Positions 17,691 through 27,805 of a stretch of DNA of 64,000 nucleotides are shown here, one piece after another (position 1 is the first letter of the stretch; each line of letters begins with the position of its first letter). The notes under the pieces were generated by a model, which did no database searches, was not told the DNA's origin, and worked only from the letters and a program-made list of their open reading frames with translations. The position numbers and the translations under genes are program-made. Source of the DNA: Allomyces macrogynus ATCC 38327 (taxonomy: Eukaryota; Blastocladiomycota; Blastocladiomycetes; Blastocladiales; Blastocladiaceae); contig GG745342.1 of assembly GCA_000151295.1 (NCBI GenBank), positions 241,582 to 305,581 on the forward strand, read 5' to 3'.

Positions 17691-18252
17691 TCCGCAAGTT
17701 ACTTTGGGCCCAACCTGTCCTAGTGCGGCAGCACTGATCGTGGATCGCCGTGCTTTTCTCCTGCTACATGCTTGGTTGTACTCATGGCGCAATCGCTTGT
17801 GCTATGGTCTTGACATTAAGACCTAGGCCCATGCCCATTTAGGTGCCTGCACGACAATTGTAAGCATCGATTGCCATGCGCTCGAGTCAACCGAGTCAAG
17901 AACATACAACCAGTAGATGCTTTTGCTTGGGACTGCAGGCTGTACAGTATGCTCGTTGATCGTTAATCATGACGCGAGACGCGTGTTGGGTGTCTCTCAC
18001 AGGCTCGGTTCTGATCACCAGTTCACGACAAATTGACGGCCATGAGTGCGACACCTCCCAAGGAAGGCGGCTCCATGAACCGCGACGCAATCCCCGCTGG
18101 CCTGTCCACGACACTCACCATCATCCAGAAAAACCAGATATCACAGCCATATCATCTAAATCCTATCCCAAGCCCCGTTCCTGCCGGGACCAAATCCTCT
18201 CCCTCCCAACATCTCCTGCACGCGCACCAGGCGCACTCTCTCCACCCATCAC
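17691..18252. other. Intergenic region
   Basis: No gene or repeat is recognised between the dispersed repeat and the stop codon of the first LRR gene. GC content rises toward the host gene at its right end. Confidence 0.4.
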
Positions 18253-20877
18253 TCACGCGGCCGCCGCCATTCCCACCTCCTCGGCCTCCCCCGCCATCGC
18301 CGCCGCCTCCGCAATCCAGGGCACCCACTCCTCCCTCGTCGCCGCGGCCGCACGCACAATCGCGCTCACGTCCATGGCCCCATCCAACTCTCCCCTCGGC
18401 GCGACCGCGAGTCGCACCGCGACTGCCTCATACACGGCCGCCAAAAACGGAATCGTGCCAACCACCTGGATCCCACGCGGCAATGGCATCCCACTCCCGG
18501 GCGCCATGGGCGGGACATCTTCGTCGTCGTCCTCGTCGTCGTCGCCCGTATCAGACGCGCTCGACTGCGACGCCGCGTACATGCCGACATTGACGGCGGC
18601 GGTAAAGGAGGACGCTGACGAGCTGGCCGCTGAGAAACGGCGCACCGCGCGCCGCGCGAGCGAGTGCAGCGACCGCCTCGCGAACGCGCGCATCCGTGGC
18701 ACGACCTGCGGCGGTGGGGCCGCATCCAAGACTCGCGCGTTCGCCGCGCGCCACTCGGCCGCCCTCCTTGCGGCCACCAACGCACGCACGATCGCGTCGG
18801 CCGTTTCAGCGACCCCGACCTCATCAAACCCGTCGCGCCGCGGCCGAGCCGAGCCGGCAAACATGGCAGCGACGCGGCCGTGCTCGTCGTCCCAGTGCGG
18901 GACACACAACCGGTCCTCGAGGGTCACGAGCTGCAACCCCAATTGCGCGGCACGGCCGACCACGCGGAACCGCCGGGCGCAGACGGTAAAGTACGCGCTC
19001 CCGCAGTGGCTGCACGCGCGGTACCCGGGCACGACCCAGGACGGTAAATCGTGCGCGTCGACGACCGTTCGGCTCGCGACGAGCGCGCGCGCACACAGTT
19101 CGCGTAACGACAGGACCGCGGGCCACTGCTGCGCTGGGCCATCGTCGTCGTCGCGCGACGCCGTATACACGTTCGGCGGTAAATCGAGCACCGCGTGGGG
19201 CGCCGCGCGCGCACGCGCCTCAATCGCCTCGTGTGTCGCAGCCGCGCCGTGCCGCGCCGGCGGGAGCGGCATCCCCTGCGGTGGGGCCACGCCTGCAGCG
19301 GCTGCGGGCATGATCCCGTGCGCGTCGTCGAGGACCGCTTGGTTGTGCGGGATCGGGCCGAGACCAGGGACGTCGATGAATTGGTGCCGCCGGTCTGGAG
19401 GCAGTTCGGGGCCTGCGACGATCGGGAGCCAGAATGGGCACGCTTCCACGTTGATTCGCCGCAGAGAGGGGAGGGCCGCGATGGATGAGGGGAGCGCGCG
19501 GAGGGGGTTCGAGGAAACGTCGAGGAAGAGGAGTTTCGTGAGCCGCGCGAGAGTTACGGGCACGTGGGCGAGGTGGTTCGCGTGCAGGTTGAGCGAGAGG
19601 AGCGACGAGAGGACGCCGATCGCGCGCGGCAAAGTCTCGAGCTGGTTTTCGGAGATGTCGAGCTCGGCGAGGTGCCGCAGGTGCAGCACGGCGAGCGGGA
19701 ACTCGGTGAATTGGTTGCGCGCGAGGTTGAGCACCGTGAGCGTTTGCAAACGACCAATCTCGGGCGGCAGCGACGTGAGCTGGTTGCAGCACCTGTTGCT
19801 CATTGGCCGGTGGAAGTGTTCGCGGTCAGCCTTGTTCTGCAAACATCATTTTCCCGCGGCCAGCACGGCATGGCTGCAGCGAACAAAAGAAAGTCAGGCA
19901 AGCGTCACGCTAGAGCATAACACGCACCCTTGAATCACGTCCGCATCGGTGAGCAACGCAACCGCGGGCGTCAGCTCGACGAGTCCGAGCGAACACAGCG
20001 TGACGAGCATGCGGTCGCGAATCTCGGCCACGGCCAACGGCCACACACCCGCACGATCCGGCTCGGCATCGGCCGCCTCGCCGTTCTCGACCGGGTCTGG
20101 GTCGGCCGTGACCATGCCGAGCAGCGCAGAGTTGCGGCGGCTTGCTGGCGCACTGCTCGTGCCTCGTCGTCTGATGCTGCTACTGCCGCCTGCCAAAATG
20201 CTGCCACAGCCACTTGCATTGCCGCCACCGCCACCAGCACCACCGCGGTCGAGAAGCTTCAGCAAGATTCTCGGCAAGCCGGCGTCGTTTGGCGGCGGCG
20301 TCCGCAGCCGGTCATGTTCTTGGATCGCGGGCAATGCATTGGTACTGCCGTTACTGCCACTGCTGCCGCCCGACCGGCTCGACCACCGCTTCGACGACGT
20401 CGACGTCGTCGGTGCTGGAATGGTCTCGTCATCCGCATGCGCGAGCCACACGGCGCGCTGCAGCACCGTCTTGACAATCGGGCCCAACTCGGGGTCGGTG
20501 CCCGCAGTCCTGGTCAGGTCCGTATCGCGCAACGCGCGCGTCGCCAGCGCATGTACGAGCGCACGTTCCGCAGATGTCGGTTCCGTGCGCCATGCAAGCA
20601 CCGCGAGTGCTGGAGGCAGGTGCGCGGCAATCAGGTCGAGCTGCGCGGCACGTTCCTGCGATCCGGGCGGTGGCAACGGTGGCGGGACGGAGCGAGAAAC
20701 GGCCGGCGGGAACGGCGGCGACGTGGCCGCGCGCAGCGATGGCGTGCGTGATACGGGCGGGGATGGCAGCGGGGATGGCGGGATGCGCGGGTCGTAGTTG
20801 CCGGTGGTGGTTGTGGACGTCGAGGGCCGGTCGCTGGCCGTCGACTTGCGCCGGAAGAGCGACTTGAGGCTCGGCAT
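18253..20877 (-). CDS. Leucine-rich repeat protein with Cys/His module (LRRC58-like), paralogue 1
   Basis: Two exons, 20877-19928 and 19792-18253, with a 135-nt intron (donor GTGCGT), give 829 residues. Exon 1 encodes a basic, Ser/Pro-rich N-terminus and a helical region. The join reads VIQG-CCNQLTSLPPEIG, then about five LRRs of the LxxLxLxxNxLxxLP type (residues about 320-430). Further on are SLRELCARAL (about 545-554) and a Cys/His cluster with CSHC at 577-580, C588 and C613/H616, as in the C-terminal module of LRRC58/LRRC28-like proteins. A low-complexity Asp/Ala tail follows. The role is unknown; LRRs suggest protein binding. It is a tandem paralogue of the gene at 21839-24514, with the intron at the same place. 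Confidence 0.75.
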
Positions 20878-20967
20878 GGTGGTCGAGTCGTCGTCGTTGT
20901 TGTCGTCGTTGTCGTGCAGCGATTGTCGTCTTTGTTGTGCGTCAGGACGGGACGGGGCGGCGGGTCA

Positions 20968-20975
20968 TAAATATA
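20968..20975 (-). promoter_or_regulatory. TATA-like box of LRR paralogue 1
   Basis: TATATTTA on the minus strand stands alone in a GC-rich region, about 90 bp upstream of the ATG at 20877. This fits a core promoter with a short leader. Confidence 0.4.
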
Positions 20976-21838
20976 TCGTGCAGGACAAGAGTGCAGACTG
21001 GAAGAGTGCAACCACCAGACATGTCGTCGAACCCTCCACGCCGTCCTCATCTCCTTCCACGCCGGTTGGACAACACCATGACCGTGCACGCCCCCGCACA
21101 CAAACGCATGCTGACGCTTGCGTGCCGGTCAGCACGAGAAAAGGCGGGGGAGGAGGGGTGGTGCCAACGCGTCGTGCGCCCTTCGCTTTCATCGCCCCCA
21201 CTTTGCGTGGACCGCCACCGAAGTGCTCGGCCGGGCCTGTGCCTGGTGCCCTGACAACATCAACCCAGCCCTCATAAGCTCGGCCAACCCTTCTTTGCCG
21301 TAGGCCAATCCGCGACGCGTTCTCGTCGGCCTGAAACGAGCCAAGAGCACGGTCGTGATGATTGAGCACGGGGACGAGAACCAGGAGCGGGAGGGTTGGA
21401 AGACTTCATCCGTGGAATGATGGGCCCTTTTGATCCTCACACTGATCAGGGCTCACGCTGGCCAGCGCGCGGCCTCAACGCGCTCTCGACGACAACAGCG
21501 GTACGCGCACGGCCCCTCAAACATCTTGAACAAGGGTCAAAACAACAGGCTCGGCCAGACGCTCTCGAGTCTGCCCGAGTCAATACTTGCGCCTGACCCT
21601 AACGCGTGTTATTCGCGATCCGGGGAAGTGGGAGCGCATGCGCTGCTGGTGGTGTGGCTTGGTCGTCCCAGTCGTTGACACATCGCGAGGGCATCGTCCA
21701 CCCCGAACGCCTCGCAACGACTTCATCCAGTCCGGCGGCCGCTCAGAGCAATCGTGCTTCGATCTATGGCTGGAAATATCCGCATTACCTCAATCCCACG
21801 GCGCACTCACCGCGCCGCCCCCAACCTCCAAGTCCTCC
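20976..21838. other. Intergenic region between the LRR paralogues
   Basis: It holds the upstream region of paralogue 1 and the downstream region of paralogue 2. Open frames here have no recognisable protein character. Confidence 0.4.
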
Positions 21839-24514
21839 TTAGGGCGCGCCACCCACGACCATTGCCGCGGCCTCAGACGCGCGATCCGTCCCCCGCCTCC
21901 GGTGACGGCGCTCCACGGGCGAGACCGGCCGTGACGACGCGACACTCGCCTCCTCGATGGGGTCCGAGACCACAAACAGGCCGGCGGGTGCTTCTTCAAG
22001 CACGGGCGTCGGCGGCAAATCCGAAAAGTCCAGAACCGGTTCGTTCGACGCGGCACTGCGCGCACTGCCCCATCTGCGCAGCCGCGCGGTCCAGGACCGT
22101 CGCGTCCCCGCGGCTGGTGCGGAGGCATCCGGCGCGTCGATCACGGGCGCCGACGCTGCACGGATCAACCCCGCGCGCGGCGCAGGCTCGCCGGCGGTCG
22201 GTGTGGTGGTGGGCACGAGCAGCACGCTCCACTCGCCGCGCGCTTCGGCGTTCGCCGCGGCCAGCACACCCAGTGGCGGGATCCGTGGCGGATCGAGTGC
22301 AGCGACCCGTGTCCGCGCAGCGACGAGCGCACGAACGGGCCCGACCAGCGGGGTCGGCGCGCGCGCGTGTAACGCGTCGGCGGCGCTCGCGTCGTCGTCG
22401 TTCGTCGCGTCCGGGTCCGAGTCGGACGCGACCGCGGGAGTCGACGCCGTCGTGGTCGTGGGGACAGTGAGGGTGCCAGAGACGGTGCGGGTCCGCCCGC
22501 GCAGGGACGCGACGGAGGCCGTGCGCAGGAGGGTCGCGACGAGGGACCGGAGTGACGCGGAGCGGGACCGGGCGTTGGATGTGGAGGTCGCGGTTTTGGA
22601 CCCGCTGACGGTGGCCGTCGCGTCGGCGTCCGGCGCGGCGGGCTCGTCGACGATAGACATGTCCGCGACCAAGTCGGCGGTCACGGGCGGCGTCGTCGGC
22701 GCGGATGGTGCCGGGACCGGCAGCGGTGCCGGTGGGCCCATCATGTTCAATCCGGATAACCGTTTCGCTGGGCCGAACGGCGGCGACGGGACCGTTGCCG
22801 GCGAGTTCGCCGTTGTCGGCGTTCGTGGCGGCAGTGGCGGCGGCGTCAGGACCCTCTCCACCCCCTCCCCCACCGCCGCGACCGGCACCTCCGGCTCCGT
22901 CGCCGCTCGCGCGCGGCTCTGACTGCGCATCCGCGACCGGCTCCGGCCCAACCGCGCGCGCAACGGCGGCGGGTTCACGCGCGCGCTCGTCCATGCGGCG
23001 ACCCACGCATCGGCTTCCTCGTCCTCGTCACCACCGCGTGCGGTGATCGCCGCGGGGGTCGCAAACATGGCGGCGATCCGGCCGGTCTCGTCGTCCCAGT
23101 GTGGTTTACAGAGCCGGAACTCGACGGGAACGCGCTGGTCGGCGAGCGCGACCGTGCGGTACCGCACGACACATTGCGACAGGTACGGGAGGTGGCAGAA
23201 GGAACACGTGCCGAATGCGAGCAAGTACGAGGCGAGGTCGTGCGGCAAGACGCGCATGTCGATGACCGCATTTTGCGCGATTAGGGCGCGCGCCGCGAGT
23301 TCGCGCAGCGGCAGGACGCCCGTCCAGTGCGCGTCCGACGACCGGTGCGGTAGGCCGCGGTGCAAGTCGGTCAAGGTCGCGGAAAGAGCGGCCAGGTCGG
23401 CCGCGGCCGCGGCGGCACGGCGCGAGTGGCCACCGCCATGGGGTTCGGCGCGCGGTGTTGCCGGTGCCGGTGCGGGTGGTGCGTCGCCGTCGGCGGCATT
23501 GGCGGGGTTCGCTGCGTTGGGAGCTGCGGCAGCCGCGGCGGCCGGCGGGTCGTTTCCAGCGGCCGCATCGGCGTCGCCCTCCTGTGCACCGGCATCGGCG
23601 GCGTTATCCCCAGGGCGACGCACGGGCATCAACGGGCACCCGCGCACGCGCAACTTGCGCAGGTTGCTGAGCGCGAGCAGTTCGGCGGGTAACGCGCGCA
23701 GCGGGTTATACGCGATATCGAGCACGACCAACGACGTGATTCGGCCGAGTTGCGGCGGTAATGCCGGGATCAGGTTGTGGTCGGCGCGCAGGACGTGCAG
23801 CTGCGTCAAGCGCGCGAGCGAGGCCGGTAGCGACGTGAGCCGATTGCGCGAGACGTCGAGCTCGACAAGACTCGACAAGTGGCCGAGTTGCACGGGCAGC
23901 TCAGTCAGGTGGTTCTTGGCGACCGACAGGACCGTCAGGTGCGTTAGGTACCCGACGTGGGGCGGCAGCCTGGTAATCGCGTTGCAGCAGCTACGTATTG
24001 CGCGGAGCGTTCGTCAACACCAGATCCAGTTTTGGAGGATGCAAGTCGCGATCCAGTCAGCGTACAGCTGTAGAACGTTCGCGGCGCGCAAACTGCCGAC
24101 GCCCGGCGCGATCTCGACAACGCCGCGCGAGCACAGACCCACATTCACGGTACTCTCGAGCTCGCCCGCCGTCACGGGCAAGTCGTCGGGCACCGCCGCA
24201 TCGCCCGTGTTCGGGTCGCGCGGGAGAACACTCAGCAGGGCCGCAAGCGGGACCGAAGTCGCGTCAGCACCCACGCCGTACTCATTGCGCAGCGCGGCTT
24301 GCACGAGCACGGGCAGCTGCACGACCGGTAACGCGAGTGTGGCTGGGCGCGGGTCCTGCGTGGCCGCGGTAAGGATATGGTGCAGCAAAGCGCGCTCGGC
24401 GGCCGTGTACTTGCGCCAGGCGATCACGGCGTGCGCGGGATCGGTCGTGAGCGGGGCCACGGCGCGCGGGACGGCGGCAGCGGCGGCGCTCGCGGACGAC
24501 GGGCCCTGGCCCAT
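21839..24514 (-). CDS. Leucine-rich repeat protein with Cys/His module (LRRC58-like), paralogue 2
   Basis: Exons 24514-24066 and 23990-21839 with a 75-nt intron (GTACGC...CGTAG) give 866 residues. The join reads NVLQL-CCNAITRLPPHVG, matching the splice position in paralogue 1. LRRs follow the junction, then SLTxLHRG-type sequence, LRELAARALIAQNAV, and the Cys/His module with CSFC and LCKPHW. A long Ala/Pro/Thr/Asp-rich low-complexity region fills the rest. I chose the ATG at 24514 because it gives MGQGPSS, an N-myristoylation-like start; an in-frame ATG at 24847 would add 111 residues of basic, unconvincing sequence. If myristoylated, the protein would sit at membranes, which is inference. 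Confidence 0.75.
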
Positions 24515-24994
24515 GATGGTCGTTGGGTCGAGATAAGCGTGATCCAAGTCGTGCTTGCGGGACTGTCGTTTTGCTTCGCGCTTGAGCTGACCGCGATGTC
24601 CTCGTGCACTGTGCGTCCAGGATGCTTGGCGCGTCCGGATCGGGCGCGTCGACCGCGCAGGAGCGTGCTTGACGAGCGTGCGTGTGCTCGAGTTGGTGCT
24701 GTCGTGCACGGTCCGTGACGAGCTGCAAGGGGGGCACGGGTGCAGCCAGTGCTGTTGGAGCATGCGCGGCGCGCACTGCCGGCGTCGCTGCTGATGTGAT
24801 GCCGGGCGGTCCTCTGCCTCTGCGGGCGGCGTCGTGGCGGCGCGCACTGTTGTTGCCGTCGCCGTCGATGGTTGGTCGTGGTTGCCGTCGACTTTCGCGA
24901 AGGGGCGAAATGAAGTGCGATGGATTTGCCTCTGCTTTCGTTGTGCGCGTCGGTGGCGGCGGTGGCGGTGGGGCCGATGGCCGGCCTGGCTGAT

Positions 24995-25002
24995 TATATA
25001 CC
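24995..25002 (+). promoter_or_regulatory. TATATACC box 51 nt upstream of tRNA-Gln
   Basis: The octamer TATATACC begins 51 nt before the tRNA at 25046. The same octamer begins 52 nt before the second tRNA-Gln at 32567, although the rest of the flanks differ. It is a likely RNA polymerase III upstream (TFIIIB-binding) element. Confidence 0.5.
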
Positions 25003-25045
25003 TGCTCTGAAAAAAGAATTAACCCCGTCCAGAGGTGTAAAGTTC

Positions 25046-25117
25046 GGTCCCATAGTGTAGTGGTTAGCACTCTGGACTTTGAATCCAGCAACCTGAGTTC
25101 GAATCTCAGTGGGACCG
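25046..25117 (+). tRNA. tRNA-Gln (anticodon TTG), copy 1
   Basis: It folds as a standard cloverleaf: acceptor GGTCCCA/TGGGACC, D stem GTGT/GCAC, anticodon stem CTGGA/TCCAG with loop CTTTGAA (anticodon TTG, reading CAA), T stem CTGAG/CTCAG with loop TTCGAAT, and discriminator G. There is no intron. A T7 run at 25157-25163 downstream can end transcription. Confidence 0.95.
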
Positions 25118-25522
25118 CTGTTACGCATCGCTCAAGAATGACAGAGCGAAACAGACTTTTTTTCCATCTCTTCCTGTTTCTGATTTCTTGTTTTTAACAT
25201 TTTTATATATTAATGCTTCTCCTCAGCGCTCCCTCCATTTGCGCTCTTCGCCACCTCCCCGACCACCACCGCCGCCGCCCTCTCGCCTCCGCCCGCACAC
25301 CGCCGCCACCTGCGCGACCGTGTGCCGCGCTCGCTCTGCACACGCACGCTGCTAGTCGCCACGCCGGGCCGCATTGCCCCCACGCGAGCGCTGGCCGCCC
25401 GCCGCCGAGCCAATCCTCCAACCAACCGTCGAGAGCGAGCCTGAACGAACCGCACGCACCTCGCCACACGTCCCTGCGCCGCAACCCCGCACCCGACCGA
25501 CCGCTTCTCCCGCCATCAACCC
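25118..25522. other. Upstream region of the syntaxin gene
   Basis: It contains the T7 run of the tRNA gene and an AT-rich block with TTTTATATATTAATG near 25200-25214, about 310 bp before the syntaxin ATG. The rest is a GC-rich, pyrimidine-rich leader with no supported gene. Confidence 0.4.
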
Positions 25523-27042
25523 ATGTCCGGCTACCCACCACCGCGCCCGCCCGCTGGCGGCGGCGGCTTCAGCGATCGCAACGGCCCGCGCTACGGCAAC
25601 GACCGCCCCGACCGCGGCGGCCACAGCGATCGTAACGGCGCCGGGTACCCTGACCGCGGCGGGTACTCTGACGCGCGCGGCCCGAGTCCACGCGGCGGGC
25701 CGAATCCACGCGGTCCACCACCCAACGCCAGCGGATTCGGTCCCGCGCCCATGCACCGGCCCTCCGACGCCGGGTCGATGCGTAGCGGTAATGGTGGTGG
25801 CGGCCGTGTGCAGCCGTCAATGTCGCCACCCGCGGGCGGGCCGCGCGACCGGATGGCGCAATTACGCGTACGTCCGTCATGCCGGCAAGTGCACGGCCGC
25901 ACTAGCCAACGCTGACGACGTGCACTTCCTGTCGCTAGGCCGCCGGGATTCAGCGACCCATGACCATGGCCCCCGGCGCGAACGGCGCTGGGGTCGAAAT
26001 GTCCCCATTGGGCCCCGGGGACAAGGGCGTCGCCCGGTTCCTTGACGACGTGGCTGCCATGGATGCGGCGCTCAAGCGCGTGCGCAACGACCTGCAGCAC
26101 TTGGACCAGCTGCACCGGCGCGCGTTTGATGCGATGCCCGACCACCAAATGGCCGCGAACCAGCGCGAGATTGACCAGGTGACGGAAATGACGAAGGATG
26201 TGTTGGGCCGGATTCGGTCGGATATGGCGGGTACGGGGCACCCTTTAGGAACGGTCTTGAACTGGATCTGGATCACTGACCGGTTCGATTCGCGGATAGC
26301 GCTCGACAAGGAACTTGGCGGCATGACCAAGGGCACCGCCGACTACGTCATGTGCGCGAACCAGCTCGTCACCGTCAAGAAAAAATACCAAGAGGACGTG
26401 CGCGCCTTCCACGCGGCCGAGACCGCCTTCCAGCAGCGGCAGCGCGACCGCATGCTGCGTGAAATGCGCATCGTGCAACCTGACGCGACCGACGCCGACG
26501 TCGACGAGTACATGGCGTCCGGCGGGCAAATCTTTGCGCAACAAGTACTGCACTCGTCGCGGTACGGCGAGGCGCGGCGCGCGTTGCAGTCGGTGCAAGA
26601 CCGGCACGCCGAGCTGCAGGCGATTGAGCGCACCGTCGAGGAATTGGCGCAGCTTTTTCTCGATTTGAATACGCTGATTGAGCAGCAGGATTACACGATC
26701 ACGCAGATCACCGAACATGTCGAGGACACGGTCGTCGACCTGGAAAAGGGCGAGAAGGAGATTGAAAAGGCCGTCGAGATTCGGAAAAACTCGATCAAGT
26801 GGTCGTGGTACCTGTGCGCGTGCGTGATCGTGATCATCATTGCCGTCGCCGTTTACCTGTTTGTGTTTGGGCCGTTCTCGTACCTGATTTTCGGCAGCAA
26901 GGAGGGGGCCGCGGCCGCCGTTACGACGACAACGACCGTCGCGGGCGCGACGCCGACGCCGACCGCGTCGGCAACAGGAGGGGCTGGGCCAAGCCCGACG
27001 CCCGGCGCACCCGCGGCACCGACACCGACCAAGGCGCCGTGA
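25523..27042 (+). CDS. Plasma-membrane syntaxin (Qa t-SNARE, Sso1-like)
   Basis: Three exons are inferred: 25523-25867, 25954-26230 and 26300-27042, with introns of 86 and 69 nt. The second intron (GTACGG, branch-like CTGAC, GATAG) keeps the frame but is absent from the family alignment in my reading. The product is 454 residues. Residues 1-115 are Gly/Pro/Arg/Asp-rich and disordered. An Habc-type three-helix region follows, then a SNARE motif at about 308-370 with the zero-layer Gln in LIEQQDY (about 337), and a membrane anchor at about 375-399. Unusually, an Ala/Thr/Pro-rich tail of about 55 residues follows the anchor and would be extracellular. The protein should drive fusion of secretory vesicles with the plasma membrane. 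Confidence 0.85.
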
Positions 27043-27705
27043 GATGCGCGCATTTGCACTTTTTGGCTTGGTTGGCGCGTTCAAGTTATCGCATCCACCC
27101 TCGTGTATAGTCTCCATTGCAACCATGTTTGTTCTAGCTTTGCTTTGTTGCATGTGCCGTTTCTCTTTCCAGTTTGGACGTTTTGCTTCCCAGTGGCTGC
27201 AAGGAACGGTTCGCGGCAGTCAGCTGTATGGCCCACCCACCAACGATGGTGTACGTCAAATACGAGGCCCGTTCGGCTTACTCTCGCGCTCAGCACTCCG
27301 CGAAGTATTTAGGTACGCTGGTGATGATCGGCGCCTGCTCTCGTTGGTGCCTGGCGCGACTCGGCGCGACTTGAGCATCGATTTTGCCGGTTCATTGAAC
27401 GATCAACCGTAATTAACGCGGTCAGGTGACTTGATCGCTTCCTTTCTTGCTCTCGTCCTTGGCGCGCATCTTCGTTGTCCGCGACCCCATTTCCTCCTTT
27501 CTCTCCCCACCAAGACACGGCAAGACTCGCCGCATTCGCACTAGACGGTCGCCGGCACGCGCATTGCGGACGCCCCGCTGGCCGGGACGCCCCCACACGT
27601 CGACAGGCTGTCGCGACTCCACTTTCTATCCTTGCGCGCCGCGCCCTCCTCCTCTTCGCTCAACCCCCCCCCCCCCACCCCCCAAAGAGAGAGGACCCCC
27701 TTTTT
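27043..27705. other. Intergenic region up to the assembly gap
   Basis: No convincing gene; an open frame at 27044-27412 lacks any family-like features. The last 100 bp are pyrimidine-rich with poly-C runs (27664-27683), likely the reason the assembly broke here. The 5' end of the P4-ATPase gene must lie here or in the gap. Confidence 0.4.
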
Positions 27706-27805
27706 NNNNNNNNNNNNNNNNNNNNNNNNNNNNNNNNNNNNNNNNNNNNNNNNNNNNNNNNNNNNNNNNNNNNNNNNNNNNNNNNNNNNNNNNNNNNNNN
27801 NNNNN
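27706..27805. other. Assembly gap (100 N)
   Basis: Exactly 100 N bases, a conventional placeholder, so the true gap length is unknown. It removes the start of the P4-ATPase gene. Confidence 1.

Noticed and set aside
17969..19933. 654-codon plus-strand open frame opposite LRR paralogue 1
   Set aside because: Its translation is Arg/Ser/Ala low-complexity, as expected from the antisense of a GC-rich gene, while the minus strand shows LRRs and a matched paralogue.
21957..23006. Long open frames on both strands within LRR paralogue 2
   Set aside because: They are alternate frames of the Ala/Thr/Pro-rich coding region and have no family-like motifs.
24991..25000. TATATAATCA on the minus strand as promoter of LRR paralogue 2
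   Set aside because: The same octamer at the same distance precedes the other tRNA-Gln, so it is better explained as a tRNA element; it is also about 480 bp from the chosen ATG.
27044..27412. 122-codon frame after the syntaxin gene
   Set aside because: Starts inside the syntaxin 3' flank, has mixed composition and no domain; the hydrophobic patch alone is not enough.
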